From JBGTLU01 sp041743935 (lineage in GTDB: Bacteria > Bacteroidota > Bacteroidia > Sphingobacteriales > Sphingobacteriaceae): a stretch of 55,270 nucleotides of DNA. Below the pieces are notes generated by a model. That model searched no databases, was not told the DNA's origin, and saw nothing but the letters and a program-made list of their open reading frames with translations. The DNA lies in assembly GCA_041743935.1 (NCBI GenBank), contig JBGTLU010000043.1, positions 1-55,270 on the forward strand, read 5' to 3'. This document shows positions 35,637 through 43,953 of this stretch, piece after piece. The translations under genes and the position numbers were made by a program. Every line of letters starts with the position of its first letter. Within the stretch, counting starts at the first letter, position 1.

Positions 35637-37019
35637 ATGCAAAGCTACCAAGAATTTCTTGATTTGAGTGTGGGATTTCCACAAGAAGGTTTTGAAGTAA
35701 TTGAAGATGAATTATATTTTCATGATTTAAACCTCATGGAAATTATCGAAACCTACGGTACTCCACTGAAATTTACGTATTTACCTATCATTTCTAAAAA
35801 AATACAACAAGCTAAACTGTTGTTTCAGAAAGCTATTGTAAATAATAATTACAGGGGTAAATACACCTATTGTTATTGTACTAAAAGCTCTCATTTTAGA
35901 CATATTGTAGAGGAATCATTAAAGAATGATATTCATTTAGAAACTTCTTCTGCATTTGATATGCCCATGATTGATGCTTTAGAGAAAAAAGGTTCAGTGG
36001 ATAAAAACGTGGTGGTAATTTGTAATGGTTTCAAAACACATCAATATAAACAATACATTATTGATATGATTCATGATGGTTTTAAAAACATCATGCCTGT
36101 TTTAGATAATAAAGAGGAGTTTAATTTATATGAAGATGAACTAGATGTAGATTGTAATTTGGGCTTACGTGTTGCAACGGAAGAACAACCAAACTCTCAG
36201 TTTTATACCAGCCGTTTAGGAATTAGAGCCGAAGATATCATTGATTTTTACAATAATAAGGTGGCTAATAATCCGCATTTTAAAGTTAAACTTTTGCATT
36301 TTTTCATTAATTCCGGAATTAGTGATACCCCTTATTACTGGAACGAATTAGAAAAAGCCGTTACACTGTATTGCAAATTCAAAAAAGTAAATCCAGAGCT
36401 AAGTATGCTGGATATTGGTGGAGGAATGCCTTTTAAAGATTCCTTGGTTTTTGAGTTTGATTACGAATACATGGTAAATGAAATTGTAAAACGAATAAAA
36501 GAAATATGTACCGAACACGAGATTGAAGAACCAGATATTATTACCGAATTTGGTAAATATACGGTTGCTGAGGCTTCCGGAATTTTATATAAAGTGTTGG
36601 GCAGAAAACAACAAAACGACAGGGAAAAATGGTTGATGCTAGACGGAAGTTTCATAACCAACCTACCAGATGTTTGGGCCATGAACCAACGTTATATATT
36701 ACTGCCAATTAATAATTGGGATGCTGAGTATGAGCGAGTAAACCTTGGTGGCATTACCTGCGATGGACAAGATTATTACAACCAAGAAGCACACATGAAC
36801 AACGTATTTATGCCTAAAACTCGTAAAGTTCAGTTTGTAGGGTTCTTTCATACAGGTGCTTATCAAGAAAGTTTAGGAGGATATGGTGGTATACATCATT
36901 GTTTGTTACCTACACCAAAGCATATTTTAATTCGCAGAAACCGCGATGAAACCTTCAACTACGAAGTTTTTGGCGAAGAGCAAAATAGCAAACAGGTATT
37001 GAAAATTTTGGGTTATTAG
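35637..37019 (+). CDS. speA: arginine decarboxylase (fold III, Bacteroidota short form)
   Basis: The protein is 460 residues from the ATG at 35637; an in-frame TTG 7 codons upstream lies in the promoter. It opens QSYQEFLDLSVGFPQEGFE and has the PLP lysine Lys83 in YCYCTKSSHF, with LDIGGGMPF and the C-terminal GAYQESLGGYGG. It is the fold III PLP arginine decarboxylase found in this phylum, shorter than the E. coli SpeA. It makes agmatine for polyamine synthesis. The divergent arginase would draw on the same arginine. A long gene-free region follows. Confidence 0.88.
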   Translation: MQSYQEFLDLSVGFPQEGFEVIEDELYFHDLNLMEIIETYGTPLKFTYLPIISKKIQQAKLLFQKAIVNNNYRGKYTYCYCTKSSHFRHIVEESLKNDIHLETSSAFDMPMIDALEKKGSVDKNVVVICNGFKTHQYKQYIIDMIHDGFKNIMPVLDNKEEFNLYEDELDVDCNLGLRVATEEQPNSQFYTSRLGIRAEDIIDFYNNKVANNPHFKVKLLHFFINSGISDTPYYWNELEKAVTLYCKFKKVNPELSMLDIGGGMPFKDSLVFEFDYEYMVNEIVKRIKEICTEHEIEEPDIITEFGKYTVAEASGILYKVLGRKQQNDREKWLMLDGSFITNLPDVWAMNQRYILLPINNWDAEYERVNLGGITCDGQDYYNQEAHMNNVFMPKTRKVQFVGFFHTGAYQESLGGYGGIHHCLLPTPKHILIRRNRDETFNYEVFGEEQNSKQVLKILGY

Positions 37020-37095
37020 GAAGGGTGAAATATTTATTATGTAATATGTATTTCATCCCTTCAGGATTTAATAGTTTTGGAGTGTTTTTATTATA

Positions 37096-37457
37096 ATTTC
37101 AAGCCTTGGCTTCATTCGATTTTACATTTTTTAGTAAAAACAAATGCCTTTTTCACAATCTCTAAATTGAGAACGGATAAATGTCATCCCTTCGGGATTA
37201 AATATGTATAAGGCTACATTTTAGAATTATATCATCCCTTTGGGATTCATATAAACGTGTATTTCTGTTACACGTATTTCAAGCCTTCGGCTTTGTTCTA
37301 TTAAATATTTTTTTAGTAAAAACAAATGCCTTTTTCATAATCCCTAAATTGAGAATGGTTAAATGTCATCCCTTCGGGATTAAATATGAATAAGGCTACA
37401 TTTTAGAATTATATCATCCCTTCGGGATTCATAAAAACGTGTATTCCTGTTACACGA
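37096..37457 (+). repeat. tandem ~181-bp direct repeat, two copies
   Basis: Two copies run 37096-37275 and 37276-37457 (180 and 182 bases), with the start of a third at 37458-37475. Each holds AAGCC/GGCTT, two ATCCC/GGGAT hairpins and an ACGTGTA/TACACG hairpin in the same order. Copy differences are scattered single bases and small indels. Confidence 0.85.
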
Positions 37458-37580
37458 ATTTCAAGCCTTCGGCTTTCTTAACAAAAACATTTTTGATTTT
37501 TGTTGTAGTGTTGCCTATTTCTGAATCCTATATAAATATTTAATTCCAATTAATTGATTAGAAAGGGAAGTTTTATAACT

Positions 37581-37765
37581 GAATCCCGTAGGGATGAAAT
37601 TATTATATGGACGACATGATTTTCAATTAACAATTTGATGATTTGAAAAAGAAATTATATTAGTGAATCCCGAAGGGATGAAATTATTATATGGACGTCA
37701 TGATTTTCAATTAACAATTTAAAGATTTGAAATGGAAGTTGTATTACTGAATCCCGAAGGGATGA
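37581..37765 (-). repeat. 84-bp tandem direct repeat, two copies plus a partial
   Basis: Copies begin at 37581, 37665 and 37749 with a constant period of 84 bases; each starts GAATCCC and the first two continue through TTATTATATGGACG. Strand is given as minus because the palindrome is in the opposite orientation to the left half. Confidence 0.85.
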
Positions 37766-37992
37766 AATAATTCTAGAAAAAAAAACGAAAATTACATAAA
37801 CCCCGAAGGGGTGACATACTAATTATATCCCAAATATTTTATCAACTATAAAATAGCAGAATAGTTTCACTCAGAAACTATGTTAACGTCTATTAAATTA
37901 AGAACTACTGAATAACCACACTAGAATCCCGAAGGGATGAAATTATTCTAGAAAAAAACAAAAATTATACAAACCCCGAAGGGGTGATATAC
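37749..37992 (-). repeat. ~70-bp dispersed repeat pair
   Basis: The unit from GAATCCCGAAGGG through ATTCTAGAAAAAAA to CCCCGAAGGGGTGA occurs at 37749-37820 and again at 37924-37992, 175 bases apart, separated by about 100 bases that include the hairpin at 37861-37881. Confidence 0.8.
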
Positions 37993-38003
37993 TTAAAAAG
38001 CTT

Positions 38004-38720
38004 TTATAAATCAAACTTATGAAGCAGTTTTATAAACACATCCAAATCTTTTGGATATGGTGCTGTGATGGTTACTTTTTGCTGATCATTTTTTAAAAAA
38101 CTAACCTGATGTGCATGCAGAGCAAATCGTTTCATTATGGGTTGCTCCTCTTCGTTTTTAGCCATTCTGAATTTCTTTTTAATGGATGAAAGCATTGGAA
38201 ATTGTCCGCCATACATCACATCTCCGGCAATTACTGCCCGTTGTGTGGCCAAATGAATTCTAATTTGGTGCATACGACCCGTTACTGGCTTACATTTTAC
38301 TAACGTAAAGTTTTTGAAATGATGTAAAGAAGTGAAATAAGTAAGTGCTGGTTTTCCTTCTCTATCAATTTTTACATTGTCTTTGCCTTGATTTAAAATG
38401 GGTAAATTAACCTCTAATTCATGAAACTGATGATTACCATGAACTACGGCATGATATGTTTTATCTATTTGCCTATGCTCAAACTGCATGGAAATGGCAC
38501 GATACGTTTCTGGATTTTTAGCAATAATTACACATCCTGAAGTTTCTTTATCTAGCCTATGGCATATTTGAGCATCCTCCAGATAATTTTTTGTAATGCG
38601 TAGTAAATTGGGTTCAAATGTACTTCTATCGTCTAAGGTCGACATGTTTGCTGGTTTGTTAACCACCATTACATCGTCATCTTCAAAAAGTATAAGGTCA
38701 CTGAATTTAGGGAATTTCAT
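38004..38720 (-). CDS. RluA-family pseudouridine synthase
   Basis: The protein is 238 residues from ATG 38720; a TTG three codons upstream overlaps a CATATTTG box 6 bases before the ATG. The catalytic motif is HRLDKETSGCVIIAK with the active Asp, and GRMHQIRIHLA is the other family block. It isomerises uridines in rRNA or tRNA. It lacks an N-terminal S4 domain. It follows the PhoR-like gene after 31 bases and may use its own promoter. The palindrome array lies just beyond its stop. Confidence 0.93.
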   Translation of the reverse strand: MKFPKFSDLILFEDDDVMVVNKPANMSTLDDRSTFEPNLLRITKNYLEDAQICHRLDKETSGCVIIAKNPETYRAISMQFEHRQIDKTYHAVVHGNHQFHELEVNLPILNQGKDNVKIDREGKPALTYFTSLHHFKNFTLVKCKPVTGRMHQIRIHLATQRAVIAGDVMYGGQFPMLSSIKKKFRMAKNEEEQPIMKRFALHAHQVSFLKNDQQKVTITAPYPKDLDVFIKLLHKFDL

Positions 38721-38751
38721 GCGGTGCAAATATGCAAAAATGCCGCTAGGT

Positions 38752-39789
38752 TTATGCTTTTGTTAAAGTAAAAGCAAAAGTAGTTCCAATATCAGAAGTA
38801 CTTCTTACGTTTATTATTTGGTCGTGCACTTCCAAGATGTGTTTAACAATAGCTAAGCCCAAACCTGTGCCACCTTCTTGCCTAGATCGGTTTCTATCTA
38901 CTCGATAAAAGCGCTCAAATAATCTAGGTAAATGTTCTTTTTCAATACCAATTCCATTATCAGAAACTTCTATTAAAACATGAGCATCCATATCATATAA
39001 ACCAACTAAAGTTGTGCCTCTATCTTTACCGTATTTTATTGAATTTGCTACGAGATTTACCATTACTTGCCTAATCATATTTTTATCGGCAGTAACAATA
39101 AATGCTCTATCACATCCTTCTTTAAAATCAAATGTAATTTTGCGTTCCATGGCAGAAAATTCAAGGGAATCAAACACATCTTTGATTAAATCCTGTATGT
39201 CAAAAGTCTCATCTTCTCTGGTTACATAACCGGATTCTAGTTTAGAGATGGATTCTAAATCGTTCACTAAATCAGATAACCTATCGGCACTTCTTGCGGC
39301 TTTTTTAAGAAAATGAACAGTTAATTCCGGATCTTCTACATCCCCATCTAATAACGTATTAATGTAACCCTGGATATTAAATAATGGTGTTTTTAGTTCA
39401 TGAGATACATTGCCAAGAAACTCTTTTCTGAACTCATCGTTTTTAATTAATTCTTCAATTTCGCCTTCTTTGGTTTTAGCCCATTCCATCACTTCTTTAC
39501 CCACTTGATGTATTGGATCATCATTACCCACAATTGGAGCAACTAAATTTGGTCTAGATTTGGCACCCCCTTTTGAATCGTGAATGCTTTTGTAAATCAG
39601 TTTTATTTTGCGATAAATAAAATAATCCAAGCAATAAAAAACTAATATGTAGGAAGCCAGAAATGTAGCCGTGGTAATGATTACAAATTCGATGGTTCTG
39701 GAAGAAAAAATTAACGATACTAGTGCTACAACCAGCGAAATAAGTAAAGCGGTAAAAAAGGATAGTATTTTAGGGGTTGGGTTTTTCAT
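38752..39789 (-). CDS. PhoR-like sensor histidine kinase
   Basis: The 345-residue protein has two transmembrane segments (about residues 11-28 and 34-54) with almost no periplasmic loop, then a coiled region, HisKA with His130 (FLGNVSHELKTPLFN), and HATPase_c (NLVANSIKYG, DNGIGIEKEHLPRLFERFYR, GGTGLGLAIVKHI). The short periplasmic part resembles PhoR, which senses through the transporter complex rather than a ligand loop. It starts 4 bases after the regulator gene, so the pair is a two-component system. The signal is unknown. Confidence 0.92.
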   Translation of the reverse strand: MKNPTPKILSFFTALLISLVVALVSLIFSSRTIEFVIITTATFLASYILVFYCLDYFIYRKIKLIYKSIHDSKGGAKSRPNLVAPIVGNDDPIHQVGKEVMEWAKTKEGEIEELIKNDEFRKEFLGNVSHELKTPLFNIQGYINTLLDGDVEDPELTVHFLKKAARSADRLSDLVNDLESISKLESGYVTREDETFDIQDLIKDVFDSLEFSAMERKITFDFKEGCDRAFIVTADKNMIRQVMVNLVANSIKYGKDRGTTLVGLYDMDAHVLIEVSDNGIGIEKEHLPRLFERFYRVDRNRSRQEGGTGLGLAIVKHILEVHDQIINVRSTSDIGTTFAFTLTKA

Positions 39790-39793
39790 TCCA

Positions 39794-40480
39794 TTATAAT
39801 TCGAACTTATATCCTACTCCTTTAACAGTACTAAGATAATTATCGCCTAATTTTTCGCGAATTTTTCGAATATGTACATCAATGGTTCTGTTGGTAACTA
39901 CTACTGAATCTTCCCATATATTTTTCAAAATGGTTTCTCTGGTGTATACTTTACCTGGTTTAGATGCCAAAAGATATAGTAATTCAAATTCTTTTTTTGC
40001 TAAAACTACTTTATTCCCACCCTGAAATACCATAAAAGCTTCTCTATCTATAATTAAGTCACCAATTTCAATTTTATTTTCTAAAATTTCATCTGTTTGG
40101 GTATTACGACGTAAAATCGCGTTAATTCTGCTTACTAATGCACGAGGTTTTATGGGTTTTGCAATGTAATCATCTGCACCAACGTTAAATCCTGCAATCT
40201 CTGAATATTCTTCACTACGGGCAGTTAGAAATACCATGAATGTGTTCTTAAACTCAGGCATTGCACGCATCATTCTACAAGCTTCTATACCATCCATTTT
40301 GGGCATCATGATATCTAAAACTATTAGATCTGGGATAACTTTTTTGGCTGTTGCTACCGCTTCTTGGCCGTTATTAGCCATATAAACTTGGTAACCTTCT
40401 TTCTTTAGGTTGTATTCGATTAATTCCAAGATATCTGGTTCGTCGTCTACAATTAGAATTTTTTGCTTGGAAGCACTCAT
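39794..40480 (-). CDS. PhoB/OmpR-type response regulator
   Basis: The 228-residue protein has a receiver domain with phospho-acceptor Asp56 (LIVLDIMMPKMDG), acidic pocket VDDEPD and Lys in AKPIKP, then a winged-helix DNA-binding domain (FELLYLLASKPGKVYTRE, RTIDVHIRKIREKLG). It forms a two-component system with the downstream kinase. The 102-base gap upstream has several TGTTAA repeats that may be autoregulatory sites. Phosphate regulation is suggested by overall similarity to PhoB but is not proven here; no pst genes are nearby. Confidence 0.93.
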   Translation of the reverse strand: MSASKQKILIVDDEPDILELIEYNLKKEGYQVYMANNGQEAVATAKKVIPDLIVLDIMMPKMDGIEACRMMRAMPEFKNTFMVFLTARSEEYSEIAGFNVGADDYIAKPIKPRALVSRINAILRRNTQTDEILENKIEIGDLIIDREAFMVFQGGNKVVLAKKEFELLYLLASKPGKVYTRETILKNIWEDSVVVTNRTIDVHIRKIREKLGDNYLSTVKGVGYKFEL

Positions 40481-40545
40481 TCTTTAAATTTTTGTTAAAG
40501 GTATGCCACTAAATGCACTATATTATTACCAAAGTATTAATAAAT

Positions 40546-40586
40546 TGTTAAATGATTACAGTTTGTTAATAGAAGGGGCATGTTAA
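40546..40586 (-). promoter_or_regulatory. TGTTAA repeats upstream of the response regulator
   Basis: TGTTAA occurs on the plus strand at 40546, 40564 and 40581 (17-18 bases apart), and once more at 40493. On the minus strand they read TTAACA, the half-site type used by some PhoB/PhoP regulators. An ATACTTTG box near 40530 could be the -7. In this A/T-rich DNA chance is possible. Confidence 0.25.
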
Positions 40587-41713
40587 TTAAACAATTTAGC
40601 TATAAACTGTTCCAGTTTTTCTCCTCTTAAGTCTCTAGCGATAATTTTCCCTTCTTTATCAATGATTGCTGTAGCAGGTATTGCATTTATACTGTATTGA
40701 CGTGCAGCAGCAGATTGCCACCATTTTAAATCACTTACTTGTGTCCAAGTTAATTTATCGTCACGTATAGCTTTTACCCAGTCATCCTTTGTTGCATCTA
40801 ATGAAACGCCGTAAATTTCAAAACCTTTGTTATTATATGTTTCATATAATTTAACCATGTTGGGATTTTCTTCTCTACATGGTATACACCATGAGGCCCA
40901 AAAATCTATCAAAACATATTTACCTCTAAGGCTAGATAATTTTATGGTATCTCCAGCAGGAGAAGGTAATCTGATATCGGGCGCTTGTTTACCAACGATA
41001 ACATTTCTAACGCTGGTCAATTGTTCTTCTATTTGTTGTAAAACCAAATAAGTTGGCAATTTAGCTCGTAAATCGGAAACTAACTTATCGTAATATTCTC
41101 CTTCTTCGTTAAGTAGATCAACAAATTCGAAATTCCAAGCAGTATTAAGGATATAAAGTGCTGCATGAGCATTTCCGGCAGTTTTTAATAACTCTATAGT
41201 AGCTTTTTTAAGTGCAGAAATTTCTTGTTCGTATTTTTCAGCTGTGGGCTTCATTGCTTCTTCAGATGTTCCTTTCTCTGCTAATTCATTAAATTCCGAA
41301 TCTATTAACATTAATCTATTTTGAGATTGCTTTAATAGGGTAGAGAATTGTTGGATAAGTTCCGAATCTTTTGAACCTGAAATAGTGTAGTAACTACCAT
41401 ATTCAGGATGATTAATATCAAATGAAATAGATACAGATCCACCTGGTGTTGCAACAAAATCTGCAAAATGAAATCGATTTCCGATGCGATATAAACCTGC
41501 ATTTTTTAAGGTATACTCTTTTGAAAAAGTGCCGTCAGCTTCAATAAATATGGTATCTGATGGGATTAGATTTGCAGCAAAATCTCTAATTGGATAAATA
41601 TAGAGAGTATCTATTTTATCGTTAACAAACTGAATATTTATGCTCACATCCTTTTTGGCACATGACGAAAAGAATAATATGGCTATACCGGATAGAAGAA
41701 ATAATTTTTTCAT
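40583..41713 (-). CDS. TlpA/ResA-like thiol-disulfide oxidoreductase lipoprotein
   Basis: The 376-residue protein has a lipobox signal (IAILFFSSC, Cys18), a DUF4369-like beta-rich N-terminal domain (about 25-115), a helical linker and an AhpC/TSA-thioredoxin domain with redox Cys276-Ile-Pro-Cys279 (DFWASWCIPCREE) and cis-Pro in INAIPATAI. It works in the periplasm or at a membrane, probably reducing or oxidising cysteines of secreted proteins or cytochromes. It lies 9 bases after gatB. Family members in this phylum are numerous; the partner is unknown. Confidence 0.92.
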   Translation of the reverse strand: MKKLFLLSGIAILFFSSCAKKDVSINIQFVNDKIDTLYIYPIRDFAANLIPSDTIFIEADGTFSKEYTLKNAGLYRIGNRFHFADFVATPGGSVSISFDINHPEYGSYYTISGSKDSELIQQFSTLLKQSQNRLMLIDSEFNELAEKGTSEEAMKPTAEKYEQEISALKKATIELLKTAGNAHAALYILNTAWNFEFVDLLNEEGEYYDKLVSDLRAKLPTYLVLQQIEEQLTSVRNVIVGKQAPDIRLPSPAGDTIKLSSLRGKYVLIDFWASWCIPCREENPNMVKLYETYNNKGFEIYGVSLDATKDDWVKAIRDDKLTWTQVSDLKWWQSAAARQYSINAIPATAIIDKEGKIIARDLRGEKLEQFIAKLFN

Positions 41714-41722
41714 GTTGTAAAA

Positions 41723-43189
41723 TTAAGTTTTATTATCATCTAAATGAATACGTAACAATTCATTTGCAATTTTTGGGTCTAATATACCATTAGTCTTGTT
41801 CATCAATTCGCCCATAAAAAAGCCCAAAAGACCCTTTTTACCCTTCTTATAAGCAGTTACCTTTTCGCTATTATTGTTGAGAATATCGGTTATTAAATCA
41901 TTTAATTCGTTTGTAGAATAATCTAAATTTTCAGGTTTTATATTATTTAAAATGGATTTATTCCCATTCAGTAACTCAGGTAAAATTTCTTTAACTGCCA
42001 GATTGTAATTCAATTTTTGAGAATCTATTAACTCTACTATTAAACTTAAATCATTAGGGCATAATTTTAATTCTGAAAATAATATTTTCTGCTCATTTAC
42101 GAACGATTTTATTGGTCCAATTATCCAATTTGCTAAGGCTTTATATTTAGGATTTAATTGAGCACAAGCATAAAAATAATCATTAATATCTTTATCTGAA
42201 GTAAGTATTTCTGCATCATATGTACTTAATTTATAATTAGTTGTATATAGTAAAAATAATTGATTTGGTAATAAAGGCATGTTGTTTTTAATATCGATTA
42301 ATTGTTTATCCGAAATTATACATGGCAATAAATCTGGCTCGGGAAAATACCGATAATCATGTGTCATTTCTTTACTACGCATGGGCCAAGTTTTACCGCT
42401 CACTTCATCAAAATGCAACGTGTTTTGGATTATTTTTTCACCACTAATTACTTCCTTTTTCTGACGTTCAAATTCATAATTGATAGCTCGCTTCAAATTA
42501 CGATACGAGTTCATGTTTTTTACTTCACATCGAACACCCAAAACGTTATCATTTAATGGCTTAATGGATATGTTTGCATCGCACCTTATGCTTCCTTGCT
42601 CCATGTTACCATCAGATATCTGTAAATACCTTACTATTTTTTGTATTTCGATAAGAAAAAGAATGGTTTCTTCTGCAGACACAAAATCTGGTTCGGTAAC
42701 AATTTCAAGTAAAGCTACTCCTGCCCTATTTAAATCTATCAATGATTTTGCTGTATGATCGTCATGAATGCTTTTGCCGGCATCTTCTTCTATGTGTATG
42801 TGATGTATTCGGATATATTTTGTTGAAGAATCTTTTAATACTATTGGTAAACTACCACCTATAACTATTGGATTGATATCTTGAGTAATTTGATATCCTT
42901 TGGGCAAATCAGGATAAAAATAGTTTTTTCTATCAAAAGTTATTCGTTGATTAATAGTACCATTTAATGCTATTCCCAATTTTATAGCACTTTGCAATAC
43001 TATTTCATTTAACCTTGGTAAAGTACCGGGTAACCCAAGAGTAATAATTCCAGTATTATCATTTGGGGTTAAACTAAATTGAGCAGAATCAGAAGAAAAA
43101 ACTTTACTCTGTGTAGATAATTGTACATGAACTTCTAACCCAACAACTAAATCAAATTCGGGGATATGTTGCTTGATTTTGGGTGGCAT
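41723..43189 (-). CDS. gatB: Asp-tRNA(Asn)/Glu-tRNA(Gln) amidotransferase subunit B
   Basis: The 488-residue protein has GLEVHVQLSTQSKVFSS, DLPKGYQITQ, HIEEDAGKS, DLNRAGVALLEIVTEPD and YRYFPEPDLLP, the GatB catalytic and zinc-region motifs, and a C-terminal YqeY-like helical domain. It supplies Gln-tRNA(Gln) and/or Asn-tRNA(Asn) with GatA and GatC, which are not in the window. A TATCTTTG box lies 41 bases upstream. TlpA-like gene follows within 9 bases. Confidence 0.97.
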   Translation of the reverse strand: MPPKIKQHIPEFDLVVGLEVHVQLSTQSKVFSSDSAQFSLTPNDNTGIITLGLPGTLPRLNEIVLQSAIKLGIALNGTINQRITFDRKNYFYPDLPKGYQITQDINPIVIGGSLPIVLKDSSTKYIRIHHIHIEEDAGKSIHDDHTAKSLIDLNRAGVALLEIVTEPDFVSAEETILFLIEIQKIVRYLQISDGNMEQGSIRCDANISIKPLNDNVLGVRCEVKNMNSYRNLKRAINYEFERQKKEVISGEKIIQNTLHFDEVSGKTWPMRSKEMTHDYRYFPEPDLLPCIISDKQLIDIKNNMPLLPNQLFLLYTTNYKLSTYDAEILTSDKDINDYFYACAQLNPKYKALANWIIGPIKSFVNEQKILFSELKLCPNDLSLIVELIDSQKLNYNLAVKEILPELLNGNKSILNNIKPENLDYSTNELNDLITDILNNNSEKVTAYKKGKKGLLGFFMGELMNKTNGILDPKIANELLRIHLDDNKT

Positions 43190-43230
43190 TATTGATTTAT
43201 AGGGTTGATTTATACGTTTTTATTAAAATT

Positions 43231-43238
43231 CAAAGATA
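43231..43238 (-). promoter_or_regulatory. -7 element of gatB
   Basis: On the minus strand this is TATCTTTG, an exact match, 41 bases before the ATG. An 11-base near palindrome GCATTAAATGC (43239-43249) abuts it on the upstream side. Confidence 0.5.
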
Positions 43239-43325
43239 GCATTAAATGCAATTTATGATGTATTAAAATAGCATTGGCACAATGTTTGGCTTTATAGAAC
43301 ATAATACATAAAATGGTAAAAAACT

Positions 43326-43934
43326 ATGAATAAGTTCTTATTAAGCGCGATGCTAGGATTGGCAGTTCTGATTCTAGATCCACAAAAATCAGTAGCCCAA
43401 ATTAATGTAAGCTTAAATATTGGCTCGCAACCACTTTGGGGCCCTGTTGGTTATAATTATGTTGAATACTATTACTTACCAGCCATAGAAACATACTATC
43501 ATGTGCCTAGTCGAAAATATGTATATAATATTAATGGCAGGTGGGTTTATGTAAATGTTTTACCTTCTAGATATAGAGGTTACGATTTATACTCGAGCTA
43601 TGCAGTGGTAATAAATAAACCAAGACCGTATTTAAATCATAATAGTTATAAAGCAAAATATGTCAAGTATAAAAATTATAAATCTCCAAAAAACCGAATA
43701 ATAAGGTATAGTAACGATTCTAGATATTATGTAATTAAAGGGCACCCTGGCAACGGAAATAAATCTAATTCTTACAAAGGGAAATCCCCTAGTAATAACA
43801 AGAATGGTCAATATAACCGTGGTAAATCAAATTCTTCTAATAAGAACAAAAACTACAATAACAAAGGCAACGATAATAGAAACAAATCGGGCTCAAACGG
43901 TCCTAGAAGAGATGAAAGAGGTAGATCTAATTAA
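43326..43934 (+). CDS. secreted basic protein of unknown function
   Basis: The 202-residue protein has a signal peptide (cleavage about SVAQ-IN). Residues 26-110 are rich in Tyr and Pro with YNYVEYYYLPAIETYYHVP and GRWVYVNVLP, which recur in secreted Bacteroidota proteins of unknown role as far as I recall. The last 90 residues are a low-complexity Lys/Asn/Ser/Gly/Arg tail, strongly basic, which could bind nucleic acid, polysaccharide or envelope. It stands alone with a strong terminator after it. I do not recognise a function. Confidence 0.7.
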   Translation: MNKFLLSAMLGLAVLILDPQKSVAQINVSLNIGSQPLWGPVGYNYVEYYYLPAIETYYHVPSRKYVYNINGRWVYVNVLPSRYRGYDLYSSYAVVINKPRPYLNHNSYKAKYVKYKNYKSPKNRIIRYSNDSRYYVIKGHPGNGNKSNSYKGKSPSNNKNGQYNRGKSNSSNKNKNYNNKGNDNRNKSGSNGPRRDERGRSN

Positions 43935-43953
43935 GTAAATTTGGGAGTAGATA

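Larger units (their letters stand above)
37020..38003. repeat. gene-free array of short palindromes in nested direct repeats
   Basis: Three small hairpin families recur: ATCCC-TTC-GGGAT, AAGCC-TTC-GGCTT and CCCC-GAA-GGGG. In the left half (37054-37475) the first two run in TTC orientation (ATCCC copies at 37184, 37232, 37366, 37414; AAGCC copies at 37101, 37281, 37463). In the right half (37581-37984) the first and third run in GAA orientation (37581, 37665, 37749, 37801, 37924, 37974). Most copy differences (TTC, TTT, GAA, GTA) are in the loop, although the first copy (37054) also differs in the stem and 37101 lacks a loop base. An isolated perfect hairpin, ATAGTTTC/GAAACTAT, lies at 37861-37881. 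No coding frame or CRISPR-like spacing is seen. Confidence 0.85.

Noticed and set aside
37054..37984. CRISPR-like repeated units in the palindrome array
   Set aside because: Repeat periods (about 181, 84 and 175 bases) and the sequence between units are themselves repeated rather than unique, the palindromes are only 11-17 bases, and no cas genes are present.
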